Shown: positions 20,415 to 30,370 of the stretch, one piece after another
Layout: each line of letters starts with the position of its first letter
Position numbering within the stretch: the stretch's first letter is position 1
NCBI RefSeq assembly: GCF_026262505.1
Contig: NC_067206.1
Coordinates: 33,619,896 to 33,683,895 of the forward strand
Source: Trichomonas vaginalis G3
Lineage: Eukaryota; Parabasalia; Trichomonadida; Trichomonadidae
DNA: 64,000 bases
Direction of reading: 5' to 3'
Notes under the pieces: model-generated
The model's input: only the letters and a program-made list of their open reading frames with translations
Database searches by the model: none
Told to the model about the DNA's origin: nothing
Made by a program: the position numbers and the translations under genes

Positions 20415-21204
20415 TTTCTTACGAATTAAAAAAATAAATTTAACTTAGTTTTAATTTTACGTAAGAAGTCAATTTTTAAATCTTGATTTATTCAAAAACG
20501 TAAGAATAAAAACTGTAAGAATCTTACATTTTTTACTTCATATGTTAAAAAAAATGATACAAAATCGTTCAATATTGTATGAATTCTTACGTTTACAAAA
20601 AAAGTCACACAACCCGTCCACATATACTACTTTTTTTGAATCCAAAATGAAAAAGGACTACATATATAAATTGCCCTGGCTGCGCCCAGAAATGAAAAAT
20701 AACTAATAAGTCACTTCTGAAAAATCCCTAATTCCTTACAGAAATTTCTCACAGAAGTGACGCAGCCACGGCAATTTATTAAGTAGTGAAAAAGTAAATG
20801 ATGCCGTAAGTGACTTCACTCACATATAATAAATAAATAAATAAATTAAAAATAAATCAGCGTTAATTTTTGGGTCGGTCGGTCGGTCGGTCAATGACCT
20901 TTGGTTTTCATTAACGAAATCATAAAATTTTTAAAAGGTGACATGTCACCCGATTTTTCACCTAGTTTCTCACCTAGCCGTAAAACGGCTCTGACCCTAC
21001 GGGTCTGATGATTTCAGTGAGAAATTTCGAGGGGGGCACAAACTTGCCCAGTGAGGTGAAGTGAAAGTGACAGTATTACATGTCAGAAATGTAAAGTGTC
21101 AGATTTGAAACAAAAAATGGATTAATTTATTATTATATGATAGAGAGATTTGGTAAGTTACTATCAAATTTGTAAGTAAAGAAAGAAAAAATTTTTTTAA
21201 AAAT
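20415..21204. other. Noncoding stretch with short hairpins and simple repeats
   Basis: No gene seen. Contents: an imperfect inverted repeat made of AAATTGCCCTGGCTGCG (about 20,669) and CGCAGCCACGGCAATTT (about 20,763); GGTC repeated five times near 20,873-20,893; GGTGACATGTCACC near 20,938; and adjacent hairpins AGCCGTAAAACGGCT and GACCCTACGGGTC near 20,974-21,007. Confidence 0.6.
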
Positions 21205-21732
21205 AAAAAGCCACTCGCTTTGCTCGCGGTTGACAAAAAGAACAAATTCGAAAAATAATTGTATGAAATTACGAAACTAAGCCACTCGCTTCGCTCGCGG
21301 CTTAAGAAAAGAACAGATTCGAAAAAAGATTGTATGAAATTACGAAACTAAGCCACTCGCTTCGCTCGCGGCTGACGAAAAGAACAGATTCGAAAAAAGA
21401 TTGTATGAAATTACGAAACTAAGCCACTCGCTTCGCTCGCGGCTGACGAAAAGAACAGATTCGAAAAAAGATTGTATGAAATTACGAAACTAAGCCACTC
21501 GCTTCGCTCGCGGCTTAAAAAAGAAACAGATTCGAAAAAAGATTGTATGAAATTACGAAAACTAAGCCACTCGCTTCGCTCGCGGCTTGACGAAAAGAAC
21601 AGATTCGAAAAAAATTGTACGAAACTACGAAACTAAGCCACTCGCTTCGCTCGCGGCTGACGAAAAGAACAGATTCGAAAAAAGATTGTACGAAACTACG
21701 AAACTAAGCCACTCGCTTCGCTCGCGGCTTAA
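21205..21732. repeat. Tandem array of 71-bp units with a GC-rich core word
   Basis: The word GCCACTCGCTTCGCTCGCGG occurs eight times, at about 21,210, 21,281, 21,352, 21,423, 21,494, 21,566, 21,637 and 21,708, a period of 71 (once 72) bases. Between words is an AT-rich spacer containing AGAACAGATTCGAAAAAAGA and TGAAATTACGAAACTA. Spacers are alike, so this is a satellite and not a CRISPR array. Confidence 0.9.
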
Positions 21733-21778
21733 GTAAACAACATATTTCAGATTATCGATACTAAAAATTTTTTTATTT

Positions 21779-22293
21779 TATTACATTTTTTTTTGCATTT
21801 TTTTTAAAGCTTCTTAACTTAAATCATGGAATGTCTCAAAGACAAAAGTAGCATACAGCATGCAAAGCTAAAGAAAGATAATCATAATTAATACCTTAAT
21901 TTTTAATATTACGCATTTTTAGGTGCAAAATTTAAAAACATTCTAATACAATAGAGCAGTTTCCAAAAGTAGCATACAGCATGCAAAGCTAAAGAAAGAT
22001 AATCATAATTAATACCTTAATTTTTAATATTACGCATTTTTAGGTGCAAAATTTAAAAACATTCTAATACAATAGAGCAGTTTCCAAAAGTAGCATACAG
22101 CATGCAAAGCTAAAGAAAGATAATCATAATTAATACCTTTAAAGTTTAAAATCTTGATTTTTTTTAAAATCAAATATTTATAACTTTAATACATACAGCT
22201 TAAACCTTATACTTGTTTTCTCTTGTGAGAAAGCAATCTTACAAAGCTAACAATCCTAAAAAATAAAGAATTAAAATTTAATAATTTAATCTA
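21779..22293 (+). repeat. Left terminal inverted repeat of the MULE
   Basis: About 515 bases. It holds two full 121-bp units with the words GTAGCATACAGCATGCAAAG and GCACCTAAAAATGCG type sequence (here on the opposite strand), plus the inner part CTTGTGAGAAAGCAATCTTA. The inverted partner is at 23,896-25,015. Confidence 0.85.
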
Positions 22294-22367
22294 AAATTAA
22301 AATCAAAATTAAATAAAATGAGTTCTTTGTAATAATACTTTCAAGGTAGGATATATTTTAGTGGGAT

Positions 22368-23723
22368 CTATTGAGTCATCACTAACAGCATTGAGCAATC
22401 TATTGAGCATTGAAATACTGCGTTAGTTGCTTTTTCCATGATCCTAATGACACGGTCATCTGCTGGATTTTGATCAATTTTGAGTTTGATAACGAAAGAT
22501 GGTATCACTTTTGTATAAATATCTATAATAACATCATCAATTCTGAGATTTTTTCGATCAGGAAAATAGTCATGTTTGAGTGTTCTAAAATGAGCTTCGG
22601 CAATATTGTTAGTTGCGTCGCCTTCACGCCTGTCACGAGCAATCCATCTTGATATGTTGTAACGCCATTGTCTGTTAAAGTATTGAGATGCTGTTGGATC
22701 TGTGTCGAGCAACTCCAGAACTTGATCATAGGCAGCATTTGCTTCTTCCTCATGTTCTGCATCTAATTTGAAGACTAAATCCTTCATCAAATTATAGAAT
22801 TGTTCAAATTTTTCTTGAGAAGAAAACTTATTTGATTTGCGAAGAATTGCACGAAGAACATGTACTCCGCACCAAAGTATTTGAGCTTGTGGAATGCTTT
22901 CTTCTATTGCTTGAGCTATCTGTGGAGCACAGTCCATGTTAATGTATTCTGGCTCAATTATTACCCATCTGAGATAGGCGCACACGCAAACTTGAATGTT
23001 TTGATAAGTGTCTGGTTGACAAAAGAAATATAAAAAAGGGAAAATGTGAAAATCTTTGATTTTGCCAGTAAATGCATACAATGGAATGTTTGATCGCAAC
23101 AATTTAAAGGTGCTGTCTATATGAAATGTCTTGATACTATGCGCATAAGCTTTGCCTTCAAAAGGCGCGTAATAGAAACACATATTATTGTCTGAGACTT
23201 CAAATGCAATGAGATCATCTGGAGATTCTTCTTGTACTGTCTGAACAAAGATTTGCAATGACACAACATCGTCAGGAGAATATCTAGTTTGAAGAGCATG
23301 TATTCTCTCTGCAAATCGTTTGATTGCACGTGGTTTTTGAGCGTACATCTCTGGAATGGACGGACCTGTAAGAGGAATTTCAAGATCTTTGAATGCATTT
23401 AGCTGTGCTATCGCTCTTTGATTGTCATCTGTTTGGAAGTAATGTTCTAAATATTTGCGATAAAAGACAGACGAATATTGACTTTTGTCATTTGGGGCGG
23501 AATGATCATGTTCTTCAACTATTTTGATTAGTTTGTATTTATTTTGATCCAAGATTGCAACATTAAAATGTGCAGGACATTTTGGATATTTGCAGTGGAA
23601 TGAAATCTGAGATCTTTCTTTCCTGACACGTTCACCATATCCATACTGTGCTTGTATTTCTTGTTTAACTCCAAATTTACAAAGATCCATAACAGTAAAG
23701 ATAGTTTCTTCTTCTAATTCCAT
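22368..23723 (-). CDS. MULE transposase
   Basis: A 451-residue DDE transposase that cuts and rejoins the element ends. The N-terminus has a WRKY/FLYWCH-like zinc site, C44 and C49 (CKYPKC) with H72 and H74 (EHDH). The MULE catalytic core follows: D203 in TFHIDSTF, D264 in INMDCAPQ, the C/H motif WCGVHVL (C285, H288) and E376 in NNIAEAHFRTLK. The frame is uninterrupted from ATG to stop at a length usual for this family. It is the only gene of the element and lies centrally between the terminal repeats. Confidence 0.9.
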   Translation of the reverse strand: MELEEETIFTVMDLCKFGVKQEIQAQYGYGERVRKERSQISFHCKYPKCPAHFNVAILDQNKYKLIKIVEEHDHSAPNDKSQYSSVFYRKYLEHYFQTDDNQRAIAQLNAFKDLEIPLTGPSIPEMYAQKPRAIKRFAERIHALQTRYSPDDVVSLQIFVQTVQEESPDDLIAFEVSDNNMCFYYAPFEGKAYAHSIKTFHIDSTFKLLRSNIPLYAFTGKIKDFHIFPFLYFFCQPDTYQNIQVCVCAYLRWVIIEPEYINMDCAPQIAQAIEESIPQAQILWCGVHVLRAILRKSNKFSSQEKFEQFYNLMKDLVFKLDAEHEEEANAAYDQVLELLDTDPTASQYFNRQWRYNISRWIARDRREGDATNNIAEAHFRTLKHDYFPDRKNLRIDDVIIDIYTKVIPSFVIKLKIDQNPADDRVIRIMEKATNAVFQCSIDCSMLLVMTQ

Positions 23724-23895
23724 TTGAAATTGAAATGAAAATTAAAAATTCAGAAATTTGAATAGATTTGGTCTGTAATTAAATGAGAATAGCAGTTTGT
23801 TCGTCATTGTTTGAGGCAAGAGTATTATAGGAATATTATATGATGGATTTGAGTTGCATATAAAGAGTGCAAAAGGATAAAGAGAGAAATTTTGT

Positions 23896-25015
23896 TAGAT
23901 TAAATTATTAAATTTTAATTCTTTATTTTTTAGGATTGTTAGCTTTGTAAGATTGCTTTCTCACAAGAGAAAACAAGTATAAGGTTTAAGCTGTATGTAT
24001 TAAAGTTATAAATATTTGATTTTAAAAAAAATCAAGATTTTAAACTTTAAAGGTATTAATTATGATTATCTTTCTTTAGCTTTGCATGCTGTATGCTACT
24101 TTTGGAAACTGCTCTATTGTATTAGAATGTTTTTAAATTTTGCACCTAAAAATGCGTAATATTAAAAATTAAGGTATTAATTATGATTATCTTTCTTTAG
24201 CTTTACATGCTGTATGCTACTTTTGGAAACTGCTCTATTGTATTAGAATGTTTTTAAATTTTGCACCTAAAAATGCGTAATATTAAAAATTAAGGTATTA
24301 ATTATGATTATCTTTCTTTAGCTTTACATGCTGTATGCTACTTTTGGAAACTGCTCTATTGTATTAGAATGTTTTTAAATTTTGCACCTAAAAATGCGTA
24401 ATATTAAAAATTAAGGTATTAATTATGATTATCTTTCTTTAGCTTTACATGCTGTATGCTACTTTTGGAAACTGCTCTATTGTATTAGAATGTTTTTAAA
24501 TTTTGCACCTAAAAATGCGTAATATTAAAAATTAAGGTATTAATTATGATTATCTTTCTTTAGCTTTACATGCTGTATGCTACTTTTGGAAACTGCTCTA
24601 TTGTATTAGAATGTTTTTAAATTTTGCACCTAAAAATGCGTAATATTAAAAATTAAGGTATTAATTATGATTATCTTTCTTTAGCTTTACATGCTGTATG
24701 CTACTTTTGGAAACTGCTCTATTGTATTAGAATGTTTTTAAATTTTGCACCTAAAAATGCGTAATATTAAAAATTAAGGCATTAATTATGATTATCTTTC
24801 TTTAGCTTTGCATGCTGTATGCTACTTTTGGAAACTGCTCTATTGTATTAGAATGTTTTTAAATTTTGCACCTAAAAATGCGTAATATTAAAAATTAAGG
24901 TATTAATTATGATTATCTTTCTTTAGCTTTACATGCTGTATGCTACTTTTGTCTTTGAGACATTCCATGATTTAAGTTAAGAAGCTTTAAAAAAAATGCA
25001 AAAAAAAATGTAATA
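23896..25015 (-). repeat. Right terminal inverted repeat of the MULE, expanded
   Basis: About 1,120 bases with the same outer and inner parts as the left repeat but seven full 121-bp units plus a partial one. Units begin at about 24,061, 24,182, 24,303, 24,424, 24,545, 24,666, 24,787 and 24,908. Most units are identical, with one or two single-base variants (ACATGC versus GCATGC, AAGGCATT versus AAGGTATT). Confidence 0.9.
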
Positions 25016-25018
25016 CTT

Positions 25019-25200
25019 TACTGGCTGGGCAAATTTGTCGCCGCCCCAATGATAGGTATGCGTGTTATATATTTAATTTAGTAGATTATGGAAATACGAT
25101 AAAAAATACTACAAATGTATCAGATACAGCAATGAAAATTATGATTTATAGTATAGAACTTAAAATTAATAGGATTGAAGAGAGTTTGAAAAAAGGATAA
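25019..25200 (+). pseudogene. Gene remnant next to the MULE edge
   Basis: An open stretch without a start codon, ending IEESLKKG then stop. It contains RRPNDRYACYIFNLVDYGN. It begins at the right edge of the MULE, so it is probably part of a Maverick A2 gene separated by that insertion. Family unknown. Confidence 0.35.
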
Positions 25201-25253
25201 ATAAATAAATTTATTTTTCATTAATTTGATTTTTTATTTTCTACATAAAAGAT

Positions 25254-26546
25254 ATGGAAAACATTCCGGATGAAATTTTGAACAAAAACATTTTCGAACT
25301 TTTGGAGGAAGAGTTGCAAAAATATATCCCTGATTTTGAGTATTTCGGGAATGATTACAATGGTATGTGGGATTATGTATTAGAAGTAATGGATAATCAT
25401 AAAGAGGATGATGCCACATTTACGGTTAAAAAGTTTTTGGGTTATTTCTTACCAGAAGAGGGATTCATTCCAAAATCACCACCTCCACCAGAAAGGAAGG
25501 AAGTAAAACCAAAAAGTTCAGACGATTTCAAATATTTAAATTATGTGAAGAATGTGAAGAGGGTTAAGGACGATAATACATCAGAACTACTGAGATTGAG
25601 AGTCGAAAACGATAAATTGAAAAAAGAAAATAGGGAGTTAAAGAAAAGATTAAAAGAGGAATTAAAGAAAGAGGTTGATTATAGGATAGATTATAAACAT
25701 TATCTACAATCGTTTTATAACGAAGGTGCAGAATTTATGGAAAAATTAGAACCTAAGGAGGAAAATAAAATTGATGTAAGAAATTATAAACAGTGGAAAG
25801 CGTTAAATTCAGACGAGAATCAAAAAACATTATCATATGATAAATGGGATGTGTTTATGAGAAATCCTTATGAAAACGTTTTGGAGTTAAGAGATTTAAC
25901 ATCAACGGGGAGAAAGTCAATATTTCCTTTATTGAAAGAATGGATTGAAGAGTATTTAGGTCAAATGTCTGCAGAAAATAAATATATGTTCTGCTTTAGG
26001 GTTAATTATAAATGGCATTCTAAACCATTAACTCCTGAATTATTTAGAGAATTGAAAGAAAAATTTACTTATGAAAACTTTTTATATTCAGCTGAAAATT
26101 CATTTGATAATTACATTTCAGACCCAGAAATTACAGAACTTCCGCCATGGTATTTATACGATGCTATTTCATTAAGGGAAGTTAGAGAAAAAGGTTATAA
26201 TGAAATTGGCGGTTCATTCTTCAAATACTTTAATATATTAGGTTTAAATTTAGAAAGATATCAGATGTTTACAGAAGTTGTTGATGATAAGGGAAAGCAG
26301 ATACCAGAACTAAACGATTGCTGCTTCATTTATGCACTTCAGAAGTCAGGGAATTTTGAAGAGGATAGTTTAAATTCCATTAGATTAAGAATCCGCAACC
26401 GTAATTTATCACAGTCGAACGTTAGGCATTTATGCGAAGAGTTCGGGATTAAAGCAAAAATAAGACAGTTTAGACTTCCTCCGAAGCCAAAAAGTCCAAA
26501 GGGGTTTCGGACAAAGTCCATAAAGCCCAAAGGGGTTTCAGGTTAA
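25254..26546 (+). CDS. Maverick A2 protein, possibly the N-terminal region of a type B DNA polymerase gene
   Basis: A 430-residue protein with an N-terminal acidic domain, a proline-rich linker (KSPPPPERKE), a coiled coil (residues about 110-150, DKLKKENRELKKRLKEELKK) and a C-terminal domain containing ELNDCCFIYALQKSG and RIRNRNLSQSNVRHLCEEF. Such a Cys/Ala domain precedes the exonuclease region in some virus and Maverick type B polymerases; that match is from memory and uncertain. No exonuclease or polymerase motifs are present. The end is a lysine/proline tail encoded by a repeated AAAGGGGTTTC hairpin word. The gene may be a broken piece. Confidence 0.4.
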   Translation: MENIPDEILNKNIFELLEEELQKYIPDFEYFGNDYNGMWDYVLEVMDNHKEDDATFTVKKFLGYFLPEEGFIPKSPPPPERKEVKPKSSDDFKYLNYVKNVKRVKDDNTSELLRLRVENDKLKKENRELKKRLKEELKKEVDYRIDYKHYLQSFYNEGAEFMEKLEPKEENKIDVRNYKQWKALNSDENQKTLSYDKWDVFMRNPYENVLELRDLTSTGRKSIFPLLKEWIEEYLGQMSAENKYMFCFRVNYKWHSKPLTPELFRELKEKFTYENFLYSAENSFDNYISDPEITELPPWYLYDAISLREVREKGYNEIGGSFFKYFNILGLNLERYQMFTEVVDDKGKQIPELNDCCFIYALQKSGNFEEDSLNSIRLRIRNRNLSQSNVRHLCEEFGIKAKIRQFRLPPKPKSPKGFRTKSIKPKGVSG

Positions 26547-28191
26547 AAAAGATGTAAAGGATTGATATAAGCACGCGTTCTTTTTATCCTCTCCCCTGTG
26601 TTTTTATTTCGGAGTTGATACCATCCATTTAAGTAATCTTCAACTTTCCATACGTCCTGTTTAACTTTCGAACGTTTTTTCGCCATTGTGTCATAATCTT
26701 CTAAAACAGAAACTTTAGAACCTTCACCGACATCATAACCTGGTTTATGTATGATGTTGAAATTTTCAGCTTTAATTCTTCTACATATTTCATTTTCCAG
26801 CTCTATATCACCAGCTGGAAATATGTAAAAAAATTCATGATTTTAGAAAGTGTTGAATGCGGGGTGTTATTATAAACATCTACTAACTGCTGCATTAACG
26901 TTGGGTTTAAATTCTTTCTGACATTAAATGCCATGTCTCGTAAGGTTCTGATAGCCCTATCAACGATTGCTAGTGAATGATGATAAGGGTCCGTTTTATA
27001 GTTATCCTTAGGGGTTATTAACTTTATTCTTTCCACAGGAATAAATGTTATACCGTTATTTTTATAAAACTTTTTAGATTTGTCAGAGGCAAACACTCCT
27101 TCACCATCTCCTTTTAACCCCTTTATATCTGCACCCTTTCTCATTATTTTCTCCAAAGCGTTTAAATATAAACCCGTATTTCTTTTATCTTTCGTTAACG
27201 ATTCGTAATTGCCGTCATTAATTAAGTTTGTAGGTTCTACATAAAGTTTTCTTGTGTTATTTTCAATCGCTACTAAATAAACTTCCGAACCGTTAAGCAT
27301 TAAATCGATTATAAATAAACCGTGAGGAGAAACAGAATGAAGGTAATACTGTCTATTATTTTTCGGAAATGAATTTACTAAATATTTCTCATTCTTTAAA
27401 TACGGAAATTTATCGTCTATGATTAAATATGCCTGTTTGGATTTAGTTCGAAATGGTATTGGGATAGGTTCAATCTGGCGTTTAATTCTCGTTATATCCT
27501 TTCTATTCTCGATTCCTTGTAAATAGCGTTGGTAAATTTCATCTTCATTCCAGGGAGAAGGCGGAAAATCCTTAACTTTATCCATTAACTCTTCATATGT
27601 CAATTCTCTGTCAGCCGTTTTAATCAAATCATCTAATAACTGTTCGAATGTTTTCTTTTTTTCTTCCTTATTCACTAATGGATTTTCAACCTTTTCAATT
27701 CTTTCTTTTTTCATCGCTGGTGCATATACATCATTAAAATATTTTTCAAATTCCCCCTCAGTCATTTGATACAGTTGAGTAAAGTCTTTTACCAAAGCTT
27801 TTTTCAAAACATCCTTACGAATTTTTGGAGCGTTAAGGAAAAAATTCATTCTCTGCGTTAAAAATTCTTTACGTTCTTGTGGATTACACCTATCCAAAAA
27901 CTCACTCCTTCGTTCATCCATTATTTTAAGATATGAATTCCAAAGAATACGCCAGTTTTCATTCTCAGGATTTCTTGTAATGAGATAATGTTTAAAATAC
28001 TGAAATGAATAATGGTCGTCTATTAATATTCTCTGTCTCCTAAAATATGTTTTTTCATCTTCATCTGCTTCTACATATTCAGGTTTATCATGTCTTCCTT
28101 TATCATATTCATACGGAATAAACCCATGGTCTTTATCACATTTATTCCTTACGTAATTGTCGATAGTTTGAAGAAGGTTATTTGCCGACAT
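26546..28191 (-). pseudogene. Maverick integrase, broken
   Basis: The region has a long helical N-terminal part (residues about 1-230) and an rve core with FIIDLMLNGSEVYL, KGDGEGVFASDKSKKF, HHSLAIVDRAIRTLRDM and VYNNTPHSTL. A small basic beta-rich domain follows toward 26,546. The core order matches the A1 integrase at 1047-2132, with a much longer N-terminus. It looks broken about once. It lies tail to tail with the 25,254 gene. Confidence 0.75.
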
Positions 28192-28193
28192 AT

Positions 28194-28334
28194 TTAAGTA
28201 TTATTAAATATTTCATATGTTTCACCATTTTCTAAAAGTTGTTTTATAACAGTACCACTGCTCTTATTACTAAAAATTAACGCTTCACGTTTGTTTAAGT
28301 TCTTATACACTTCGTATATTTCATCTCTATCCAT
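28194..28334 (-). pseudogene. Short gene remnant at the edge of the TTAA insertion
   Basis: A 46-residue open frame, MDRDEIYEVYKNLNKREALI to the stop at 28,194. The frame stays open upstream to the TTAA at 28,351, so it may be the C-terminal end of a longer A2 gene. Family unknown. Confidence 0.35.
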
Positions 28335-28354
28335 CGGTGATGAAAGCTGATTAA

Positions 28355-28885
28355 GGGTGCACACGAGAGGATCATGTAAACTTCAGAATTTAGAACCTTA
28401 TTTTTAGGCATTATCTTGGCTACCTATTTAGGCTCGAAAAGCAAAAAATATCAAAAAATACAACTTGACTCAATTATGACCCTTTCATGGAGGTAGTTTT
28501 TATCCGCTAGTATTTTCCCTTTGAATCTCTTTACAATTCGAAATCAAATTCAAACCTCAGTAGAAGAAAGGAAGAATCGACTTACTACGGTTGTAATACG
28601 AATAAATACATATATTTAATTATTTTTATTTACATAATAATTGTTTGAAGCTCATATTCCAACAAATTTTTAAATAAAAACATTAAAATGTTGAAAATGT
28701 TCATATATTTTAATAGGGTTTTGGCACTTTATTGAGGAATTACTACATACATAGTCGAACTGAACTTGATATTTTGAAATTTAAATTATTTATCAAAATT
28801 AAAATTTAACTTGAAATTAATAATTATTTAGTCATATTTTGCATAATTCTAAGTAGATTTTGTAAAAAATCAAGAAAGAAAAATT
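28355..28885 (+). mobile_element. Left end of a TTAA-type DNA transposon
   Basis: A TTAA at 28,351-28,354 is followed by GGGTGCACACGAGAGGATCA. A second copy of the same sequence starts after TTAA at 63,386-63,389 and matches over about 500 bases with many differences. TTAA targets with 5' GGG termini fit the Kolobok superfamily better than piggyBac (5' CCY). No transposase gene is seen, so this looks like a non-autonomous or decayed copy. Confidence 0.6.
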
Positions 28886-29131
28886 TTAAGGGTGGCTTCC
28901 GACCAAATTGTCACTTTTTAGCCCAAGTGAGAAAATTTCGTAATTTATAACCAAGTTTTTTAAAATCTATATTTAATAAAGATTCTATTTTTCTTATTAA
29001 ATTTCAAAAATGAGGGGGTTCGGAATCGTCCACAAATTGCCGAAAGGGTTTTTGCCAGTTTTGAATCCGCTTATTTTTATCGACCAAAATTATAATAAAT
29101 ATAATTTTCGATAAGTATTCTATCCAAATGA

Positions 29132-29218
29132 AAAAAAAAAAAAAAAAAAAAGGTAGTGGGGCTTCCAGGCACTTCGTGCCCTCTAGCCCCGAAGATGTTT
29201 AGTATAAATGAAGTTTTT
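29132..29218 (+). repeat. Left terminal inverted repeat of Maverick B
   Basis: Poly-A, then GTGGGGCTTCCAGGCACTTC, GTGCCCTCTAGCCCCGAAGA and TGTTTAGTATAAATGAAGTT. GGCACTTCGTGCC is a perfect hairpin. The inverted partner is 51,936-52,020, with a handful of differences. Confidence 0.9.
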
Positions 29219-29231
29219 ATTCGGAAAATTG

Positions 29232-29342
29232 TTAGTCTTCTGGTGTGAATTCGGAGGACTCTTCTTCTTCCTCCATTGCTTCTGGGAAGAAGCCTTCTTC
29301 TAGGTCGAAAACATTATATAATGTGTCGCTTTTCACAAATTA
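29232..29342 (-). pseudogene. Acidic C-terminal gene remnant
   Basis: An open stretch without a start codon, including TLYNVFDLEEGFFPEAM and a run of glutamates before the stop. It looks like the acidic end of a former gene beside the left terminal repeat. Family unknown. Confidence 0.35.
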
Positions 29343-29412
29343 TATATGTTTTCATGTTTTGTCACTTTTCTGTCACTTTTCAGGGAAAAAACATTTTTAT
29401 TATTATATATAA

Positions 29413-30246
29413 ATGAATTTTACAAAACCACCGTTACCGTTCTTTGGAAATAAGAGTAGATGTAAAGATATTATATTGAGAGAACTTAAGAAACTACCGA
29501 ATGGTCTAACATTTGTAGATTTGTTCGGTGGAAGTTTCTATATATCCCATTTGTGCCATATAATATTCCCAGACTCAAAGATTATATGCAATGACTTCGA
29601 CAACTATATGGACCGTCTCAAACATATACCAGACACAAACAATATATTGAAAGAGTTAAAAGAAAAGATACCTATAGGTAAGATGGAACGTATACCATTA
29701 GATAACAAAAATATTGTGAGAGAGGTTTTGAAAAAAGCAGAATATATAGACTGGGATAGTATATCTGCTAGACTATTATATAGTGGTGCTATAAGAGTTC
29801 ATGACATTGAAACACTTATGTCAAAAGTTTTATATCTTAACTATACAAATGTTTTCAAAGAGGACATAGAAAAATATATTGAGGGTATAGAGTTTGTGAG
29901 ATGTCATTGGACAGATTTGTATGAAAAATATAAAGACAAGGAAAATGTTTTCTTTATAGTGGACCCGCCGTTCTATAACACATGGGATTTTCAATACCAA
30001 GTAGACTGGACTTTGAGAGACTCTTTAGAAACTTTAGACGTTTTACATAACCATCCATGCTTTTACTTTACATCCGATAAAAGTGGTTTGGAAACCGTTA
30101 TGAGATGGTTAGAGGACATACATGACTATGAGTTTATATATGACAAGATAGAATATGAGAGAGGACCTATAAACTGGAGAAAGTGTCATAACAAAGAAAT
30201 TTTATTAGTAAGTAAATGTGGTTTGAAATCGGACTACTTGTTTTAG
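29413..30246 (+). CDS. DNA N6-adenine methyltransferase (Dam/D12 class)
   Basis: A 277-residue enzyme expected to move a methyl group from S-adenosylmethionine to N6 of adenine in DNA. The N-terminal motif PFFGNKS (residues 9-15) and VDLFGGS (35-41) form the cofactor site; CNDFDN follows at 59-64; the catalytic DPPF is at 184-187, followed by YNTWDFQ. This motif order and length match the Dam/D12 class. The reading frame looks whole, unlike most of its neighbours. It is the first gene after the left terminal repeat, with a TTATTATTATATATAA leader. T. vaginalis DNA is reported to carry 6-methyladenine, so the gene may act on element or host DNA; its target site cannot be told from sequence. 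Confidence 0.85.
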   Translation: MNFTKPPLPFFGNKSRCKDIILRELKKLPNGLTFVDLFGGSFYISHLCHIIFPDSKIICNDFDNYMDRLKHIPDTNNILKELKEKIPIGKMERIPLDNKNIVREVLKKAEYIDWDSISARLLYSGAIRVHDIETLMSKVLYLNYTNVFKEDIEKYIEGIEFVRCHWTDLYEKYKDKENVFFIVDPPFYNTWDFQYQVDWTLRDSLETLDVLHNHPCFYFTSDKSGLETVMRWLEDIHDYEFIYDKIEYERGPINWRKCHNKEILLVSKCGLKSDYLF

Positions 30247-30370
30247 GTTTTTTCCATTGTGTCATTTATTTCTTTGACGTGGCAGAAAAGTACAGAGAAT
30301 ATGAAGATGAACCAATGCCTGCAAATGTTCAGTATATGTACTCGTAAGAGATATTTTTATCTAATATTAA

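Larger units (their letters stand above)
21779..25015. mobile_element. Mutator-like DNA transposon (MULE) inserted in Maverick A2
   Basis: A transposase gene (22,368-23,723) lies between long inverted repeats, 21,779-22,293 on the left and 23,896-25,015 on the right. Both outer ends read TATTACATTTTTTTTTGC toward the gene with small differences in A/T run length. The right repeat is longer because it holds more copies of a 121-bp unit. No clean 9-10 bp target duplication could be read at the edges because the left flank is T-rich. Transposase frame and termini are both present, so it may be fairly recent. Confidence 0.85.
11640..28354. mobile_element. Maverick/Polinton A2, interrupted by a Mutator-like element
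   Basis: A second Maverick gene set: tail fibre, minor-capsid-like, CCG-motif protein, packaging ATPase, major capsid, two amphipathic small proteins, a probable polymerase-region protein and integrase. It is more AT-rich in its codons than A1 and B. The left limit is arbitrary because no terminal repeat was recognised. The right side ends where a TTAA-flanked transposon begins. The Mutator-like element (21,779-25,015) is inserted within it. Several genes look broken, so this is a fossil copy. Confidence 0.75.

Noticed and set aside
20873-20893. GGTC repeats as a telomere-like tract
   Set aside because: Only five units and located inside a Maverick; a simple repeat is enough to explain it.
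21205-21732. CRISPR-like array
   Set aside because: Spacers are near-identical and the genome is eukaryotic; this is a satellite.
21765-25030. Target duplication of the MULE
   Set aside because: No 9-11 bp match could be read; the left flank is a T-rich run that hides the exact edge.
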